Positions 8,379-17,637 of a stretch of DNA of 64,000 bases are shown here, piece by piece (the stretch's first letter is position 1; each line of letters starts with the position of its first letter). Made by a program: the position numbers and the translations under genes. Source of the stretch: Reinekea thalattae (GTDB lineage: Bacteria > Pseudomonadota > Gammaproteobacteria > Pseudomonadales > Natronospirillaceae). The notes below the pieces were generated by a model, which was not told where the DNA came from, did no database searches, and saw nothing but the letters and a program-made list of their open reading frames with translations. Location of the stretch: assembly GCF_008041945.1 (NCBI RefSeq), contig NZ_VKAD01000002.1:1-64000 (forward strand), given 5' to 3'.

Positions 8379-9236
8379 CTAATGGGTCGACAATTCATCA
8401 AAGGCAGACTGGCTTAGTTGTGCTATGTCGCCTTTAGCATCACAAATATAGCGAGTGCTGTTATCCATATTCATCAGCGTCAGGTAATTACCCCAAGCGT
8501 AACCGGTATCTAAGCCGATCATGTTGTAATTATGAGTGATACCCATGAGTGCAGCCCAGTGACCAAAGATAAGTCGGTGCTCGCGTTTATTCGCGGGCCA
8601 TTCATACCAAGGCAACATACCTAACGGGGCCTTTTGTGGTGACGACTTGGCTTTGAAATCGAGCTTGCCGTTTGCATCGCAAAACCGCATGCGGGTGAAA
8701 GCATTAACGATATAGCGTAAACGGTTGTGACCAATCAGTTTACCGGACCAACGATTCGGGCTTTGGCCATACATCTGTTTAAAAAATTCGTAGCGAGCGT
8801 TTTTATCGGCAAAGCAGGACTCGGCTTCGCGAGCCCGTTTTATCGCTTTTTTATCCGACCACTGAGGTGGAATCCCCGCGTGGGTCATGATCAGCTTGCG
8901 TTGCTCGTCTTGCACCAGCATGGGTTGCTCAATGAGCCAGGCTAACAATTCTGCGGCGTTAGGCTGTTTTAAAATATTACGAATTTCTGAGCTTGCTTTC
9001 GCAGGTAAGGCTTCATAACAGGCCAGAAGATGCAGGTCGTGATTGCCGAGTACGGTTTGGGCGGCATCACCTAAGGATCGAACATATTCTAGCGTGCCTA
9101 TAGAGTCGGGGCCGCGACAGACTAAGTCGCCAGTGAGCCAAAGCTGGTCGTTGCTTGGGTCGAACTTAACATGATCCAACAGTCGCTTAAGTGGCTCAAC
9201 ACAGCCGTGTAAATCACCGACGGCATATAGACTCAT
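8379..9236 (-). CDS. apaH: Symmetrical bis(5'-nucleosyl)-tetraphosphatase
   Basis: A 285-residue metallophosphatase that cleaves Ap4A to two ADP and can remove Np4 caps from RNA. The calcineurin-type metal motifs are all visible: GDLHG near the start, then GDLVCRGPDS and GNHDLHLLA, with MTHAGIPP and the C-terminal GLDTGYAWG. The start overlaps the rsmA stop as ATGA. In E. coli apaG lies between rsmA and apaH; here the two genes are directly joined and apaG is absent from the cluster. It is the last gene of the lptD operon. Confidence 0.96.
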   Translation of the reverse strand: MSLYAVGDLHGCVEPLKRLLDHVKFDPSNDQLWLTGDLVCRGPDSIGTLEYVRSLGDAAQTVLGNHDLHLLACYEALPAKASSEIRNILKQPNAAELLAWLIEQPMLVQDEQRKLIMTHAGIPPQWSDKKAIKRAREAESCFADKNARYEFFKQMYGQSPNRWSGKLIGHNRLRYIVNAFTRMRFCDANGKLDFKAKSSPQKAPLGMLPWYEWPANKREHRLIFGHWAALMGITHNYNMIGLDTGYAWGNYLTLMNMDNSTRYICDAKGDIAQLSQSAFDELSTH

Positions 9237-10021
9237 TGCGCGCTCTCGTGCATGGCGTTAGCAATGCGAACAAAGCTTTCGATGTCGAGTGTCTCTGCTC
9301 TAACACTAGGATTAATATCGATATTGGTAAGTGCTTGCTCATCGATAAGACCTTTAAGGTTGTTCCTAAGAGTCTTGCGTCGTTGAGCAAAGGCGGCTTT
9401 TACAACCTGTGCGAATAACTGAAAATTTTCTGCTTTATAAGGCAGCTCTTTTCGAGGTGTTAATTTCACAATAGCCGAGTCGACTTTGGGTGCTGGACTG
9501 AAAGAACCCGGTGGTACAGTAAATAAATAGCGAGCTTCGCAGCGATACTGCATCATGATACCTAAACGGCCATAAGCGCTGTCGCCAGGAGCAGCACATA
9601 GGCGCTCGACCACTTCTTTTTGCAACATAAAGTGCATATCACTGATCAGTTCTGAAAACTCCAGCAACCGAAACATTAATGGCGTTGAAATGTTATAGGG
9701 CAGGTTGCCGACTAAACGTAAAGGTCGGTCATCCTGTGCTAAGGATGCAAAATCAAATTTCAGCGCATCGGCTTCATGAATCTCTAGACCTTCGTATCGG
9801 AAAAACTGAGCTTTTAAAATGGGGATTAAATCTCGGTCCAATTCGATAACGTCAAGATGTCCGTCGAGTGCTTGTAGTAACGGCTCGGTAATGGCACCAC
9901 GCCCCGGACCAATTTCTATAAGGTGTTGGCCAACAGTTGGGTTAATGCTTTTAACGATTCGATCAATCACATGGTGATCGTTTAAAAAATTCTGACCAAA
10001 TCGTTTACGCGCTTTATGCAT
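9233..10021 (-). CDS. rsmA: 16S rRNA dimethyladenosine transferase RsmA (KsgA)
   Basis: A 262-residue SAM-dependent methyltransferase that dimethylates two adjacent adenosines in the 3' helix of 16S rRNA. KRFGQNFLND at the N-terminus and IEIGPGRGAITEPLL (motif I) are typical. The catalytic NLPYNISTPLMF motif IV is intact, followed by FSPAPKVDSAIV. It overlaps pdxA by 8 bases upstream and apaH by 4 bases downstream, the usual tight coupling of this operon. Confidence 0.97.
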   Translation of the reverse strand: MHKARKRFGQNFLNDHHVIDRIVKSINPTVGQHLIEIGPGRGAITEPLLQALDGHLDVIELDRDLIPILKAQFFRYEGLEIHEADALKFDFASLAQDDRPLRLVGNLPYNISTPLMFRLLEFSELISDMHFMLQKEVVERLCAAPGDSAYGRLGIMMQYRCEARYLFTVPPGSFSPAPKVDSAIVKLTPRKELPYKAENFQLFAQVVKAAFAQRRKTLRNNLKGLIDEQALTNIDINPSVRAETLDIESFVRIANAMHESAQ

Positions 10022-11075
10022 GTCGTTGTTCCTGCTGTTTTAGTTGCTGCTGTTGCGCCATGCTGTGAGCATAGTTTAGTGCGGTATAGAGAGAACCGGT
10101 ATCGGCTCGACCGGAGCCTGCAATATCCAGTGCCGTACCATGATCCACCGAGGTTCGAATAAATGGTAGCCCAAGGGTTATGTTGACGGCATTACCAAAG
10201 CCTTTGTACTTTAAAACTGGTAAGCCCTGATCGTGATACATGGCAAGTACCGCGTCGGCATTTTCTAGATAATGTGGCTGGAATAGAGTATCTGCTGGTA
10301 ATGGGCCTTGAGTGCGAATGCCTTGCTGATGCAACGCTTTAAGTGCAGGAATAATGGTGTCGATTTCTTCATAGCCAAGATGGCCGTCTTCACCGGCGTG
10401 TGGGTTGAGCCCAGTGACTAAAATAGTTGGTTGCTCGCAACCAAACTGATGGATCAGGTCGTTGTGTAAAATACGGCAGACACGTTGAATTTTATCCTGC
10501 GTAATGGCGGCACTGACATCTTTTAGCGGTAAGTGCGTCGTTACTAATGCGACTCGCAATCCTTCTGTCGCCAGCATCATCACAACTTCTTCGACGCCGC
10601 ATTGATCGCGCAAATATTCGGTGTGACCAGTAAAGGCTAAACCGCCGTCGTTGATAACACCCTTATGCACGGGGCCGGTAACAATCGCTGAGACTGTTTG
10701 GTTGTTGGCAAGCTCTATGGCAAGGTCGAGCATCTGAATGACATAACGGCTATTGGCTTTGTTGAGCTGGCCGGTGATAACTGGCTGATCAAGTGGAATG
10801 TCCAAAATAGCAAGCACACCCGCCTGGTTGCTCAGGTTTGCAAGCTCAGAGCGGTCGATTTTTTTAACTGTGACCTCGATACCCAACTCAGAGGCGCGCT
10901 GTTGCATTAGCTCTAAGTTCGCGATGACCGCGGTTGCTCTCGGAAAACCTTGAGCAGCCTGCAATAAACAAACATCAGGGCCGATACCAGCTGGCTCACC
11001 AGAGGTGATGACTAAGGGTTTGTCAGGGTTAGCAGGTTTGCAAGGATTAGCGATACTCAACGAAAGACTCCGCAC
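10014..11075 (-). CDS. pdxA: 4-hydroxythreonine-4-phosphate dehydrogenase
   Basis: A 353-residue enzyme of de novo pyridoxal phosphate synthesis that oxidises 4-phosphohydroxy-L-threonine with NAD. Seen: ITSGEPAGIGPDV at the N-terminus, VTGPVHKGVIN, GHTEYLRD, and TGLNPHAGEDGHLG followed by AMYHDQGLPVLKY, which carry the metal-binding histidines. The N-terminus is about 20 residues longer than usual and the start is uncertain. The ATG at 11075 overlaps surA by 29 bases; a TTG at 11060 is an alternative. The last 15 residues are a Gln-rich tail (QQQQLKQQEQ) beyond the family end. Confidence 0.95.
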   Translation of the reverse strand: MRSLSLSIANPCKPANPDKPLVITSGEPAGIGPDVCLLQAAQGFPRATAVIANLELMQQRASELGIEVTVKKIDRSELANLSNQAGVLAILDIPLDQPVITGQLNKANSRYVIQMLDLAIELANNQTVSAIVTGPVHKGVINDGGLAFTGHTEYLRDQCGVEEVVMMLATEGLRVALVTTHLPLKDVSAAITQDKIQRVCRILHNDLIHQFGCEQPTILVTGLNPHAGEDGHLGYEEIDTIIPALKALHQQGIRTQGPLPADTLFQPHYLENADAVLAMYHDQGLPVLKYKGFGNAVNITLGLPFIRTSVDHGTALDIAGSGRADTGSLYTALNYAHSMAQQQQLKQQEQRHA

Positions 11076-12312
11076 GTAGTTCAGATTGCCAGCGCTCTAG
11101 CGCATCGTTGTAACGTTGTTGGCCTAGCTGATTGCGTACTTGCTGGCGTACAACATCGATACTGACATCACGATCGCGACTGCCTTCCACGCGTAAAATA
11201 TGAAAGCCAAATGGCGATTTAAAAATTTCAGAAAGCTCACCCTGCTGGGTGTTTAATGCAGCTTCGGCAAATTCAGACACGTAGCTGTCCAGTCGACTCC
11301 AGCCGAGCAAGCCGCCAAGGCCTTTACTACCGTCGTCCTGGCTGAATTCATCGGCTAATTCTGCCATCGACTCGCCCGCTAAAATACGAGCTCGTAATTC
11401 TTCTAGCAGTGATTGTGCGGCGGCGTCGTCAAACACGATGTCGGTTTTGATCAAGATATGACGAATAGAATACTCTTTGATATTCAGTGAACGGACTTCT
11501 GATTTGTTCGTCAGTTGGGCGAGGTGCAAGGCGCCATTACGCTCAACAATAACGGCTTCGTTGTCGTTTAAAACCGGTACCAGCGTTCGAAACAAGGACG
11601 GTATATCCGCCAGTTTGCGCATGCCCAAATCACGGGCGTTGTCTTGATCGATTAATTTGGCACCCTTGTTGAGTTCTGCGACCAGCTGTTCAGCTTGTGT
11701 GCGCTGGCTGCTGTCAAAACGCAAATAGCTCAATTGATATTGCGTTTCGGTAAAGGATTGGCCGGATTGAGTTTGTAAAAAGCGATCAACTTCCGCATCG
11801 GATACATAAATTTGTCGGCTGATGATTTGCTTCTGCAATTCTGCAATGGTCAGTTCATTGCTGATCTGTTCTCGGATCGCTTGCTCTGAAAATCCGCGTG
11901 CATTGAGTTGCTGATAATATTGAGCGACGTTCATATTTTGTCGCGCAGCAATGCTGGCGATGGTGTTATCAATGGTTTGGTCAGGAATGATAATTCGTGA
12001 TTTTTTAGCCAGTTGCAATTGCAGTGACTCTAAAATCAGCGTATCCAATAGCTGCGCTTTTAATGATTCATCATCAGGCAGTCGGTTCGGCGCGGCACGG
12101 TATTGGTCTTTAATAAAGTTTAAGCGGTTATCGAGTTCTTGCGCCGTAATGACGTCATCGTTAGCGACAACAATAATACGATCGAGCAAGACCGCTTGGC
12201 TGGTGGCACTGAACAGTAACGCGCAAATAGCGATAAAGCATTGGCTCGCTAACGAGTGAGTTCGGTATGTTGCGTTTGATCGAAACAGTTTAGTCATTTT
12301 AGGCTCTGTCAT
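11047..12312 (-). CDS. surA: Periplasmic chaperone/peptidyl-prolyl isomerase SurA
   Basis: A 421-residue periplasmic chaperone that escorts outer membrane proteins to the BAM complex. A signal peptide ends near SATSQA. The N-terminal chaperone domain (LLDRIIVVANDDVITAQEL) is followed by two parvulin domains. The second is canonical (IRHILIKTD, FSQDDGSKGLGGLLGW, FGFHILRV); the first, residues about 170-270, is degenerate. The start is ambiguous: ATG at 12312 lies inside a 19 bp duplication of the lptD stop region, and ATG at 12297 is an alternative. lptD, its main client, is directly upstream. Confidence 0.95.
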   Translation of the reverse strand: MTEPKMTKLFRSNATYRTHSLASQCFIAICALLFSATSQAVLLDRIIVVANDDVITAQELDNRLNFIKDQYRAAPNRLPDDESLKAQLLDTLILESLQLQLAKKSRIIIPDQTIDNTIASIAARQNMNVAQYYQQLNARGFSEQAIREQISNELTIAELQKQIISRQIYVSDAEVDRFLQTQSGQSFTETQYQLSYLRFDSSQRTQAEQLVAELNKGAKLIDQDNARDLGMRKLADIPSLFRTLVPVLNDNEAVIVERNGALHLAQLTNKSEVRSLNIKEYSIRHILIKTDIVFDDAAAQSLLEELRARILAGESMAELADEFSQDDGSKGLGGLLGWSRLDSYVSEFAEAALNTQQGELSEIFKSPFGFHILRVEGSRDRDVSIDVVRQQVRNQLGQQRYNDALERWQSELRAESFVEYR

Positions 12313-12343
12313 GGGTAGTTAAATCTGTCATTGATAGTTAAAG
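12306..12343. repeat. 19 bp tandem duplication at the lptD/surA junction
   Basis: Two adjacent 19 base units, CTGTCATGGGTAGTTAAAT (12306-12324) and CTGTCATTGATAGTTAAAG (12325-12343), agree at 16 of 19 positions on the plus strand. Read on the minus strand, one copy holds the last codons and stop of lptD with an overlapping ATGA, and the other provides the ATGACAG used as the annotated surA start. Confidence 0.7.
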
Positions 12344-14787
12344 AGACGGCCTGCATATCCAAAATCGAGGCTGTTTAATATTGATTCAATGTTGCCGCTA
12401 CCCGAATTGATGCCTTTGAGGGTCAGTTCAAAATAAAACTCCCACTCGGTTTCTTCTGGGTAAAACGAGTCGCTGTCATCGTCGTCAGCAGCAGATTCTA
12501 ATGCTGCTAAGCGTACATTCCAGCAGCAATTATCGTATTCTAGGCCGTACAGTATGTCGTTAAACTGGTAGGCGTTTGGGCTTTCTTGCGCTTCTTTTTC
12601 AAAACTGGCGTAACCGATAAGCGCAACGTTATACCTGACAGGGAAGTAAGCACCAGCTTTTAGATAGTCGAACGTGGTGCCGTAATCATCACTGTCTTCA
12701 TCGTCATCTTCTTCGCGTTCCGCTTCAAAGTAACCAAATACCTTATCCGTCGGTTTATAGTGGGCTGTTAGGCCATAGCTGCTGAACGTTTCAGCGTCAT
12801 GCTCAAGCGCGGCATCGGCGCTGAATGTCCATTGAGAATTCGGTTGATAGCCCAGAGTTGCAAACCAATCGCTCCATACTGGCTGCCAATCTTCATCAAT
12901 GCTATCGACACCGGTTTCGGTCAACCTTTCTTGAGACAGCTGAATGCCTTTGCTCATACTAGCGCTAAAGAACTCTGCATTGCCGTTTGCCTGATAGCGG
13001 TAAGCTAGGCTGGTGGCGAGGCGGTTCATGTCGCCAACCCGATCGTAACCTGAAAAACGACTGGCGGTAAAAAGAGCAAAGCTGGTGGCTTCTTCACTGT
13101 CTAAAATAGGGCCGTCTTGGTCGGTCAGCGGCGCATAGGCGTAATAAAGTCGCGGTGAAACAACGTGTTTATCGCCATAGCTGGTGCCTATATCTAAGCT
13201 GGCGCGACCAGCATATTGGCTGACTTGCTCTGCACCGTATTCGCTGTTTAGGTCTAAGCCTTGATCGTTAGTTAGGCTGTATTGACTCGCAAATACTTCG
13301 AACTTAGGTTTGAAATAACTTTTGGAGCTGGCTAGGTAGTCTCTACTCAAGGAAAGTGATGCGTAACTGCGAAATGCTTCGGTTGCATAGTCTAATTCGT
13401 TGCTCGCAAGACTATTTAGCTGGCTATCGGAGAGGCCACGGCTAAAGTAACCTAAGCGAAATTTTTCGACCTGATCAAAGCCTAAAATGGTGCTGTTAGG
13501 CGTTAACGATAAAGCGAACTCTGGCGCGCGTAGATAGTCATAATCGCTGGCACTGGCGTCGCTGGTAGGTTCATACTCTTCTTGTTCTTCAAACAACAGG
13601 CTGCTGCTGAACCTACTGTTGCTGTTACTTAGTTGAATGCTGTAAGTCTCAAAGTCTTCGCTGCTGTCATCGACGGGGCGGCTGTAATCGATCGCCAACT
13701 TATTGTTCAATGATGCAACCGATTTACTTAAATCCAGTGACAGCGTTTGGTAGTCGACAGAATCAGACCCTGAGTAATAGGCTGGGTCAAAATTAATATC
13801 ACTGACCCAGCGGCTATCGAACTGGTATTCGATGCCACCGATAATTGAGCCTTCTTGCTCGTGCGAAATCGACCAGCGTCGATCATCGCTGCTATCAGCT
13901 TGAATAACCTGGTAATCAATTTGGTTGGTGCCGCTATGCTGTTTGGTTAAAAAGCGGAACTCATTACGCAGCACACTGCCGTTATCTGAGGTGATGACTG
14001 GCGTGATTGTATCGTCGTAGTTGGGCGCTAAATTGATGTAATAGGGCAGTGTCGTTTTACTACCCAATGTAGGCGTTAACAGGCCTGTTCTTGGTCGATC
14101 ATCGATAGGGAAGCTGATGTAAGGCGTGTACAAAACAGGAATGTTCTTTACTTCGAAGCGTGCGTTCCAAGCGGTGGCTAAGCCTTCTTCACTATCGATA
14201 GTAAGGCTGCTGGCTTTAATGTTCCAAGCGTCAGAGCTGGGCGCGCAGCGAGTAAAGGTAATGCCGTTGGCATTAAAAGCATCGGCTTGAGTGCGTTCAA
14301 TTTGGTTTGCTTCGCCGTGTAAGTTTTGTTGGTAGAGCACAAACTGCGCATTGTTGATGATCGCGTAATAATCTTCCAAACTGAGCGTAGCATCGCTGCC
14401 GCTGATACCATTGTCGGGTGTGCGAATAGCCACGTTGCCGGAAAGCTCACTCTGCTGGTTTGCAACTGAGTAATAAGCTTGATCAGAATTGGCAACACCC
14501 TGCTCGGAATAAATTTTAATATCGCCAGTCAAATGATGGTTTTGCTCGGCATCGCTGTTATCTTGGTCGAAAAGGATGTAGGTTTTACCGCCTTTGACGA
14601 TCTCGGGTGTTTCGATAACCGGTGCCACAAAGCGGCCGCTACAATAGGGTGCGACATTGGCTTTTTCATCGTCTGAAAGTGACTGCCATGCTTTCCAGTC
14701 GGTTTGTGTTATCGGTTCAGCATTGACCGTTAACAGCACCTGAGAGGTAAGCACAAGGCAGGTTTTTTGGAGTGTATGTCGTCGCAC
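12328..14787 (-). CDS. lptD: LPS-assembly protein LptD
   Basis: The outer membrane barrel that inserts lipopolysaccharide into the outer leaflet together with LptE. With the GTG start at 14787 it has 819 residues and a clean signal peptide (RRHTLQKTCLVLTSQ, LLTVNA). The frame can be extended to an ATG at 14913, but that would bury the signal peptide. The N-terminal OstA/LptA-like domain spans about 75-200, and the barrel contains PRTGLLTPTLG. The four disulphide cysteines are in place: C49, C181 and the adjacent pair C754-C755 (YDNCCWN). Asp/Glu-rich loops occur late in the barrel. It heads the lptD-surA-pdxA-rsmA-apaH operon. Confidence 0.94.
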   Translation of the reverse strand: MRRHTLQKTCLVLTSQVLLTVNAEPITQTDWKAWQSLSDDEKANVAPYCSGRFVAPVIETPEIVKGGKTYILFDQDNSDAEQNHHLTGDIKIYSEQGVANSDQAYYSVANQQSELSGNVAIRTPDNGISGSDATLSLEDYYAIINNAQFVLYQQNLHGEANQIERTQADAFNANGITFTRCAPSSDAWNIKASSLTIDSEEGLATAWNARFEVKNIPVLYTPYISFPIDDRPRTGLLTPTLGSKTTLPYYINLAPNYDDTITPVITSDNGSVLRNEFRFLTKQHSGTNQIDYQVIQADSSDDRRWSISHEQEGSIIGGIEYQFDSRWVSDINFDPAYYSGSDSVDYQTLSLDLSKSVASLNNKLAIDYSRPVDDSSEDFETYSIQLSNSNSRFSSSLLFEEQEEYEPTSDASASDYDYLRAPEFALSLTPNSTILGFDQVEKFRLGYFSRGLSDSQLNSLASNELDYATEAFRSYASLSLSRDYLASSKSYFKPKFEVFASQYSLTNDQGLDLNSEYGAEQVSQYAGRASLDIGTSYGDKHVVSPRLYYAYAPLTDQDGPILDSEEATSFALFTASRFSGYDRVGDMNRLATSLAYRYQANGNAEFFSASMSKGIQLSQERLTETGVDSIDEDWQPVWSDWFATLGYQPNSQWTFSADAALEHDAETFSSYGLTAHYKPTDKVFGYFEAEREEDDDEDSDDYGTTFDYLKAGAYFPVRYNVALIGYASFEKEAQESPNAYQFNDILYGLEYDNCCWNVRLAALESAADDDDSDSFYPEETEWEFYFELTLKGINSGSGNIESILNSLDFGYAGRLFNYQ

Positions 14788-14929
14788 AGAAATTCTTGTC
14801 TGGATAAAGGTAAGATCATAACCAAATTCTTGTCTGAACGCATGAGGCAAGGTGATTTTGGCGACGTAAAAAATGTGATTGATTGCCTGAATGCTAAGGC
14901 ATTGGCCGAACAAAACTCAGAGTTAGGGC

Positions 14930-14988
14930 TCTAAATAAACTTTCTAGGTCTAAATAAGCTATCTAGCTTTAAATAATCTCTCTATAGG
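14930..14988. repeat. Three 19 bp tandem units upstream of djlA
   Basis: Three imperfect head-to-tail units of 19 bases begin at 14930, 14949 and 14968. The first two, TCTAAATAAACTTTCTAGG and TCTAAATAAGCTATCTAGC, agree at 16 of 19; the third keeps the TAAATAA and TCTCTATA parts. They fill the spacer between the divergent lptD and djlA genes, so they overlap the promoter region of one or both. Confidence 0.7.
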
Positions 14989-15006
14989 AATATTGGTACA
15001 GTTTTT

Positions 15007-15813
15007 ATGAAGTATTGGGCAGGTAAGATCATTGGCGCCACGATAGGCTTTTATAGCGGTAGTTTTCTGGGGTTGGTCTTAGGCCTGTTGCTGGGTAACG
15101 CCTTTGATCAAACCACGAGGCGACGAATAAGTGGTCCTGAGCGGCCTGCATCATTAGGCATGTTGCAAACGGTTTTTTTCCAGGCGACGTTCAAAGTCAT
15201 GGGCCGAATGGCGAAATCCGATGGCCGAGTGACTGAGCATGAAATCAACATGGCGCGCAAAATTATGGCGCGTATGGCATTGAAAGAGTCTCAGCGATTA
15301 GAAGCGATGCGGCTTTTTAACGAAGGTAAATCACCAGAAACGCAGATTGAACCCTTATTGCAGGATCTCGCGGAAGTGATTGGTCGACAAAGTGGCTTGA
15401 GCCAGATGTTTTTAGAAATTCAGCTTATGGCAGCCTATGCCGACGGCCAGCTCAACAGCGTTGAGCGCCAGCTGCTAGCTAAAATTAGTCGCTATTTGAG
15501 TATTAGCCCCATTCAGTTTGAAATTATTCATCAGCGTGTGCGCATTCAGGTGCGCTATTCATCGCAACAGGGGCAGGGTGAGACTAAGCGCCAGCAGGCA
15601 TCATCTGCGTTGGTGGATGCCTATAAAGTCTTAGGTGTTGAGGCCAGTGCATCTGAAGCCGAAGTGAAAAAAGCCTATCGTCGACTGATGAGTCAGCACC
15701 ATCCAGATAAGTTACTGGCCAAAGGCTTGCCTGAGTCGATGATGGAGATGGCAAAGCAGCGTACGCAACAAATTCAGCAAGCTTATGAGCAAATTAAGTC
15801 CGCACGCCGCTAG
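15007..15813 (+). CDS. djlA: Co-chaperone DjlA
   Basis: A 268-residue inner membrane J-protein that stimulates DnaK. The N-terminus is one membrane segment with glycine spacing typical of DjlA (KIIGATIGFYSGSFLG). A TerB-like helical domain at about 50-160 follows, and the C-terminal J domain (about 203-268) has YKVLGV and the invariant HPD in SQHHPDKLLA. Length is near that of E. coli DjlA (271). It is divergent from lptD as in E. coli. No clear ribosome site precedes the ATG at 15007. Confidence 0.94.
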   Translation: MKYWAGKIIGATIGFYSGSFLGLVLGLLLGNAFDQTTRRRISGPERPASLGMLQTVFFQATFKVMGRMAKSDGRVTEHEINMARKIMARMALKESQRLEAMRLFNEGKSPETQIEPLLQDLAEVIGRQSGLSQMFLEIQLMAAYADGQLNSVERQLLAKISRYLSISPIQFEIIHQRVRIQVRYSSQQGQGETKRQQASSALVDAYKVLGVEASASEAEVKKAYRRLMSQHHPDKLLAKGLPESMMEMAKQRTQQIQQAYEQIKSARR

Positions 15814-15823
15814 GGTTTGCGGT

Positions 15824-16519
15824 CTAATCTTTTTGGTAGATTAAATCCCAAACACCGTGACCAAGGCGCTCGCCACGTTTTTCGAATTTAGTGACTGGGC
15901 GGTGCTCAGGTCGAGCAGGTAAATAGTGGCCAGTGCCTGCGGTATTACTAAAGCCTTCGGCTGCATCCATGACTTCTAACATATGCTCGGCATAATTTTG
16001 CCAATCGGTCGCCATATGTAGTGTGCCGCCAGCTTTCAGTTTACGACGAATCAGCTGGGCGAATTCGGCGTTAACAATGCGTCGTTTGTGATGGCGCTTT
16101 TTATGCCAAGGATCTGGAAAAAACAGCTGTACACAGCTTAGGCTGCCATCGGCAATGCAGTCATTCAGGACTTCGATCGCATCTTCTTTGTAGCAACGTA
16201 CGTTGTTTACATTCTCAGTGGCTACTCGATTAAGCATGCGGCCAACACCCGGTAAGTGAACCTCAACGCCAATAAAGTTTTTTTCTGGTGCGGCAATGGC
16301 CATGTCGACAAGGGAGTCACCCATACCGAAGCCGATTTCGAGCGTTGTATCGGCCTCTCGCTGAAACAGCTGTTGGCTGCTTATTGGGCCTTGGCTAACG
16401 CTGAGGCCATAAGACTTCCAATGATTGTCTAAGCTGAGCTTCTGGCTTTCCGTCATACGTGCAGCGCGTAATACAAAGCTTTTAATGCGGCGAGGAAAGT
16501 CGATGTTTTCTTGAGTCAT
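15824..16519 (-). CDS. trmB: tRNA (guanine-N7-)-methyltransferase
   Basis: A 231-residue SAM-dependent enzyme that makes m7G46 in t[17 protein letters not shown] at the N-terminus, the SAM site [30 protein letters not shown] and the C-terminal [18 protein letters not shown] are all family signatures. I use the ATG at 16519; a GTG at 16531 four codons earlier is possible, and neither has a strong ribosome site. The rpoH terminator lies immediately upstream. It converges on djlA, with only 10 bases between stops. Confidence 0.95.
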   Translation of the reverse strand: MTQENIDFPRRIKSFVLRAARMTESQKLSLDNHWKSYGLSVSQGPISSQQLFQREADTTLEIGFGMGDSLVDMAIAAPEKNFIGVEVHLPGVGRMLNRVATENVNNVRCYKEDAIEVLNDCIADGSLSCVQLFFPDPWHKKRHHKRRIVNAEFAQLIRRKLKAGGTLHMATDWQNYAEHMLEVMDAAEGFSNTAGTGHYLPARPEHRPVTKFEKRGERLGHGVWDLIYQKD

Positions 16520-16532
16520 TGGAGGCTTCACA

Positions 16533-16556
16533 ATAAAAAAGCCGCAAAAGCGGCTT
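16533..16556 (-). terminator. Rho-independent terminator of rpoH
   Basis: On the minus strand AAGCCGC-TTTT-GCGGCTT is a perfect 7 bp stem followed by a run of T (the A-run at 16535-16540 on the plus strand). It lies about 70 bases past the rpoH stop and just ahead of trmB. Confidence 0.8.
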
Positions 16557-16624
16557 AGGTTTTTGGTTTATTCCACAGCGATAACAGTATCGGCGTGGGT
16601 TCAATCAGTGACAGATTAGATCGA

Positions 16625-17503
16625 TTAGAAATCGATGCTCATAACCTTTTTCACTTTATTCATGGCGTTTTTCTCTAGCTGGCGGATACGCTCAGCAGAA
16701 ACGCCGTATTTTTCGGCTAATTCGTGCAATGTCGCCTTTTGATCACTTAACCAGCGCTGCTGGATAATGTCGCGTGAACGATCATCCAGATCTTCAAGTG
16801 CAGTAAACAGCTGACCATGTGCGTCATCGGTATAGTTTGCGCGCTCAACGGTTAAGGCTGGGTCGTCGTTCTCATCCTGCAGGTAATCTGAAGGGTGAAA
16901 AGCAACGCCATCGTCGTCGTCATCGTTAAAGCCATCGAAAGCAGCATCGGACGCTGTTAGACGGCCTTCCATGTCGTACACCGTCTTTTTGGTGACGCCT
17001 AAGGTGTCAGCAATGTCTTGTGCTTCCGTTTCGTTTAACCAACCGAGGCGTTTTTTTGAACTGCGTAAATTAAAGAACAGTTTACGCTGTGCCTTGGTGG
17101 TGGCGATTTTAACAATACGCCAGTTGCGCAAGATGTATTCTTGGATTTCAGCTTTGATCCAATGCACGGCAAAAGATACAAGACGCACGCCGACTTCTGG
17201 GTTGAAGCGACGAACCGCCTTCATTAGGCCAACATTACCTTCTTGGATTAGGTCGCCTTGGTTTAGACCATAACCAGAATAGGTTTTTGCAATGTGCACG
17301 ACAAAGCGTAGATGCGACATAACTAAGCGACGAGCGCTTGATAGATCGTCATCGTAATAAAGACTTTCAGCGAGTTCTTTCTCTTCTTCTGCACTAAGTA
17401 GCTCGAAGGTGTTTACCGTTTGAATATAGGCTTCGAGATTTTGACCTGGTGATAATGTATCTAGTGCTAGTGTCGGAACGCTATTATTTAGTTTCACATT
17501 CAC
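16625..17503 (-). CDS. rpoH: RNA polymerase heat-shock sigma factor RpoH (sigma-32)
   Basis: A 292-residue sigma factor for heat-shock genes. Seen: sigma region 2 ([17 protein letters not shown], then [19 protein letters not shown]), the RpoH box segment [17 protein letters not shown], a small acidic insert near 195-215 (DDDDDG), and region 4 with the helix-turn-helix [20 protein letters not shown]. The gene follows ftsY-ftsE-ftsX as in other gammaproteobacteria, but after a 224 base spacer that holds a sigma-32-like promoter and a 20 bp duplication. The transcript ends at the hairpin 16533-16556. Confidence 0.97.
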   Translation of the reverse strand: MNVKLNNSVPTLALDTLSPGQNLEAYIQTVNTFELLSAEEEKELAESLYYDDDLSSARRLVMSHLRFVVHIAKTYSGYGLNQGDLIQEGNVGLMKAVRRFNPEVGVRLVSFAVHWIKAEIQEYILRNWRIVKIATTKAQRKLFFNLRSSKKRLGWLNETEAQDIADTLGVTKKTVYDMEGRLTASDAAFDGFNDDDDDGVAFHPSDYLQDENDDPALTVERANYTDDAHGQLFTALEDLDDRSRDIIQQRWLSDQKATLHELAEKYGVSAERIRQLEKNAMNKVKKVMSIDF

Positions 17504-17561
17504 TCCTTATTGGGCTTCGTGAAATTCGCTACAGCCGACCATTATAGGACGGATCTGTACT

Positions 17562-17596
17562 TAGTTTAAACCCTAATAACCTAGTTTAAACCCTAA
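17562..17596. repeat. 20 bp tandem duplication in the rpoH leader
   Basis: TAGTTTAAACCCTAA occurs exactly twice, at 17562-17576 and 17582-17596, a period of 20 bases. Each copy contains the palindrome GTTTAAAC. The repeat lies 59 to 93 bases upstream of the rpoH start codon, inside the presumed 5' untranslated region. Confidence 0.8.
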
Positions 17597-17609
17597 AGCT
17601 GAGAATAAA

Positions 17610-17637
17610 ACATGGGGTTAGCAAACATTAATTAAAG
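17610..17637 (-). promoter_or_regulatory. Possible sigma-32 promoter of rpoH
   Basis: On the minus strand CTTTAA (17637-17632), a 14 base spacer and CCCCATGT (17617-17610) resemble the heat-shock consensus CTTGAA-N13/14-CCCCATNT, with an exact -10 and one mismatch in the -35. Start of transcription would fall about 100 bases before rpoH. This would make rpoH positively autoregulated, as reported for some other proteobacteria but not the E. coli pattern. Confidence 0.45.

Noticed and set aside
12328-14913. LptD starting at the ATG at 14913
   Set aside because: It would put 42 residues before the signal peptide; the GTG at 14787 gives a normal exported protein.
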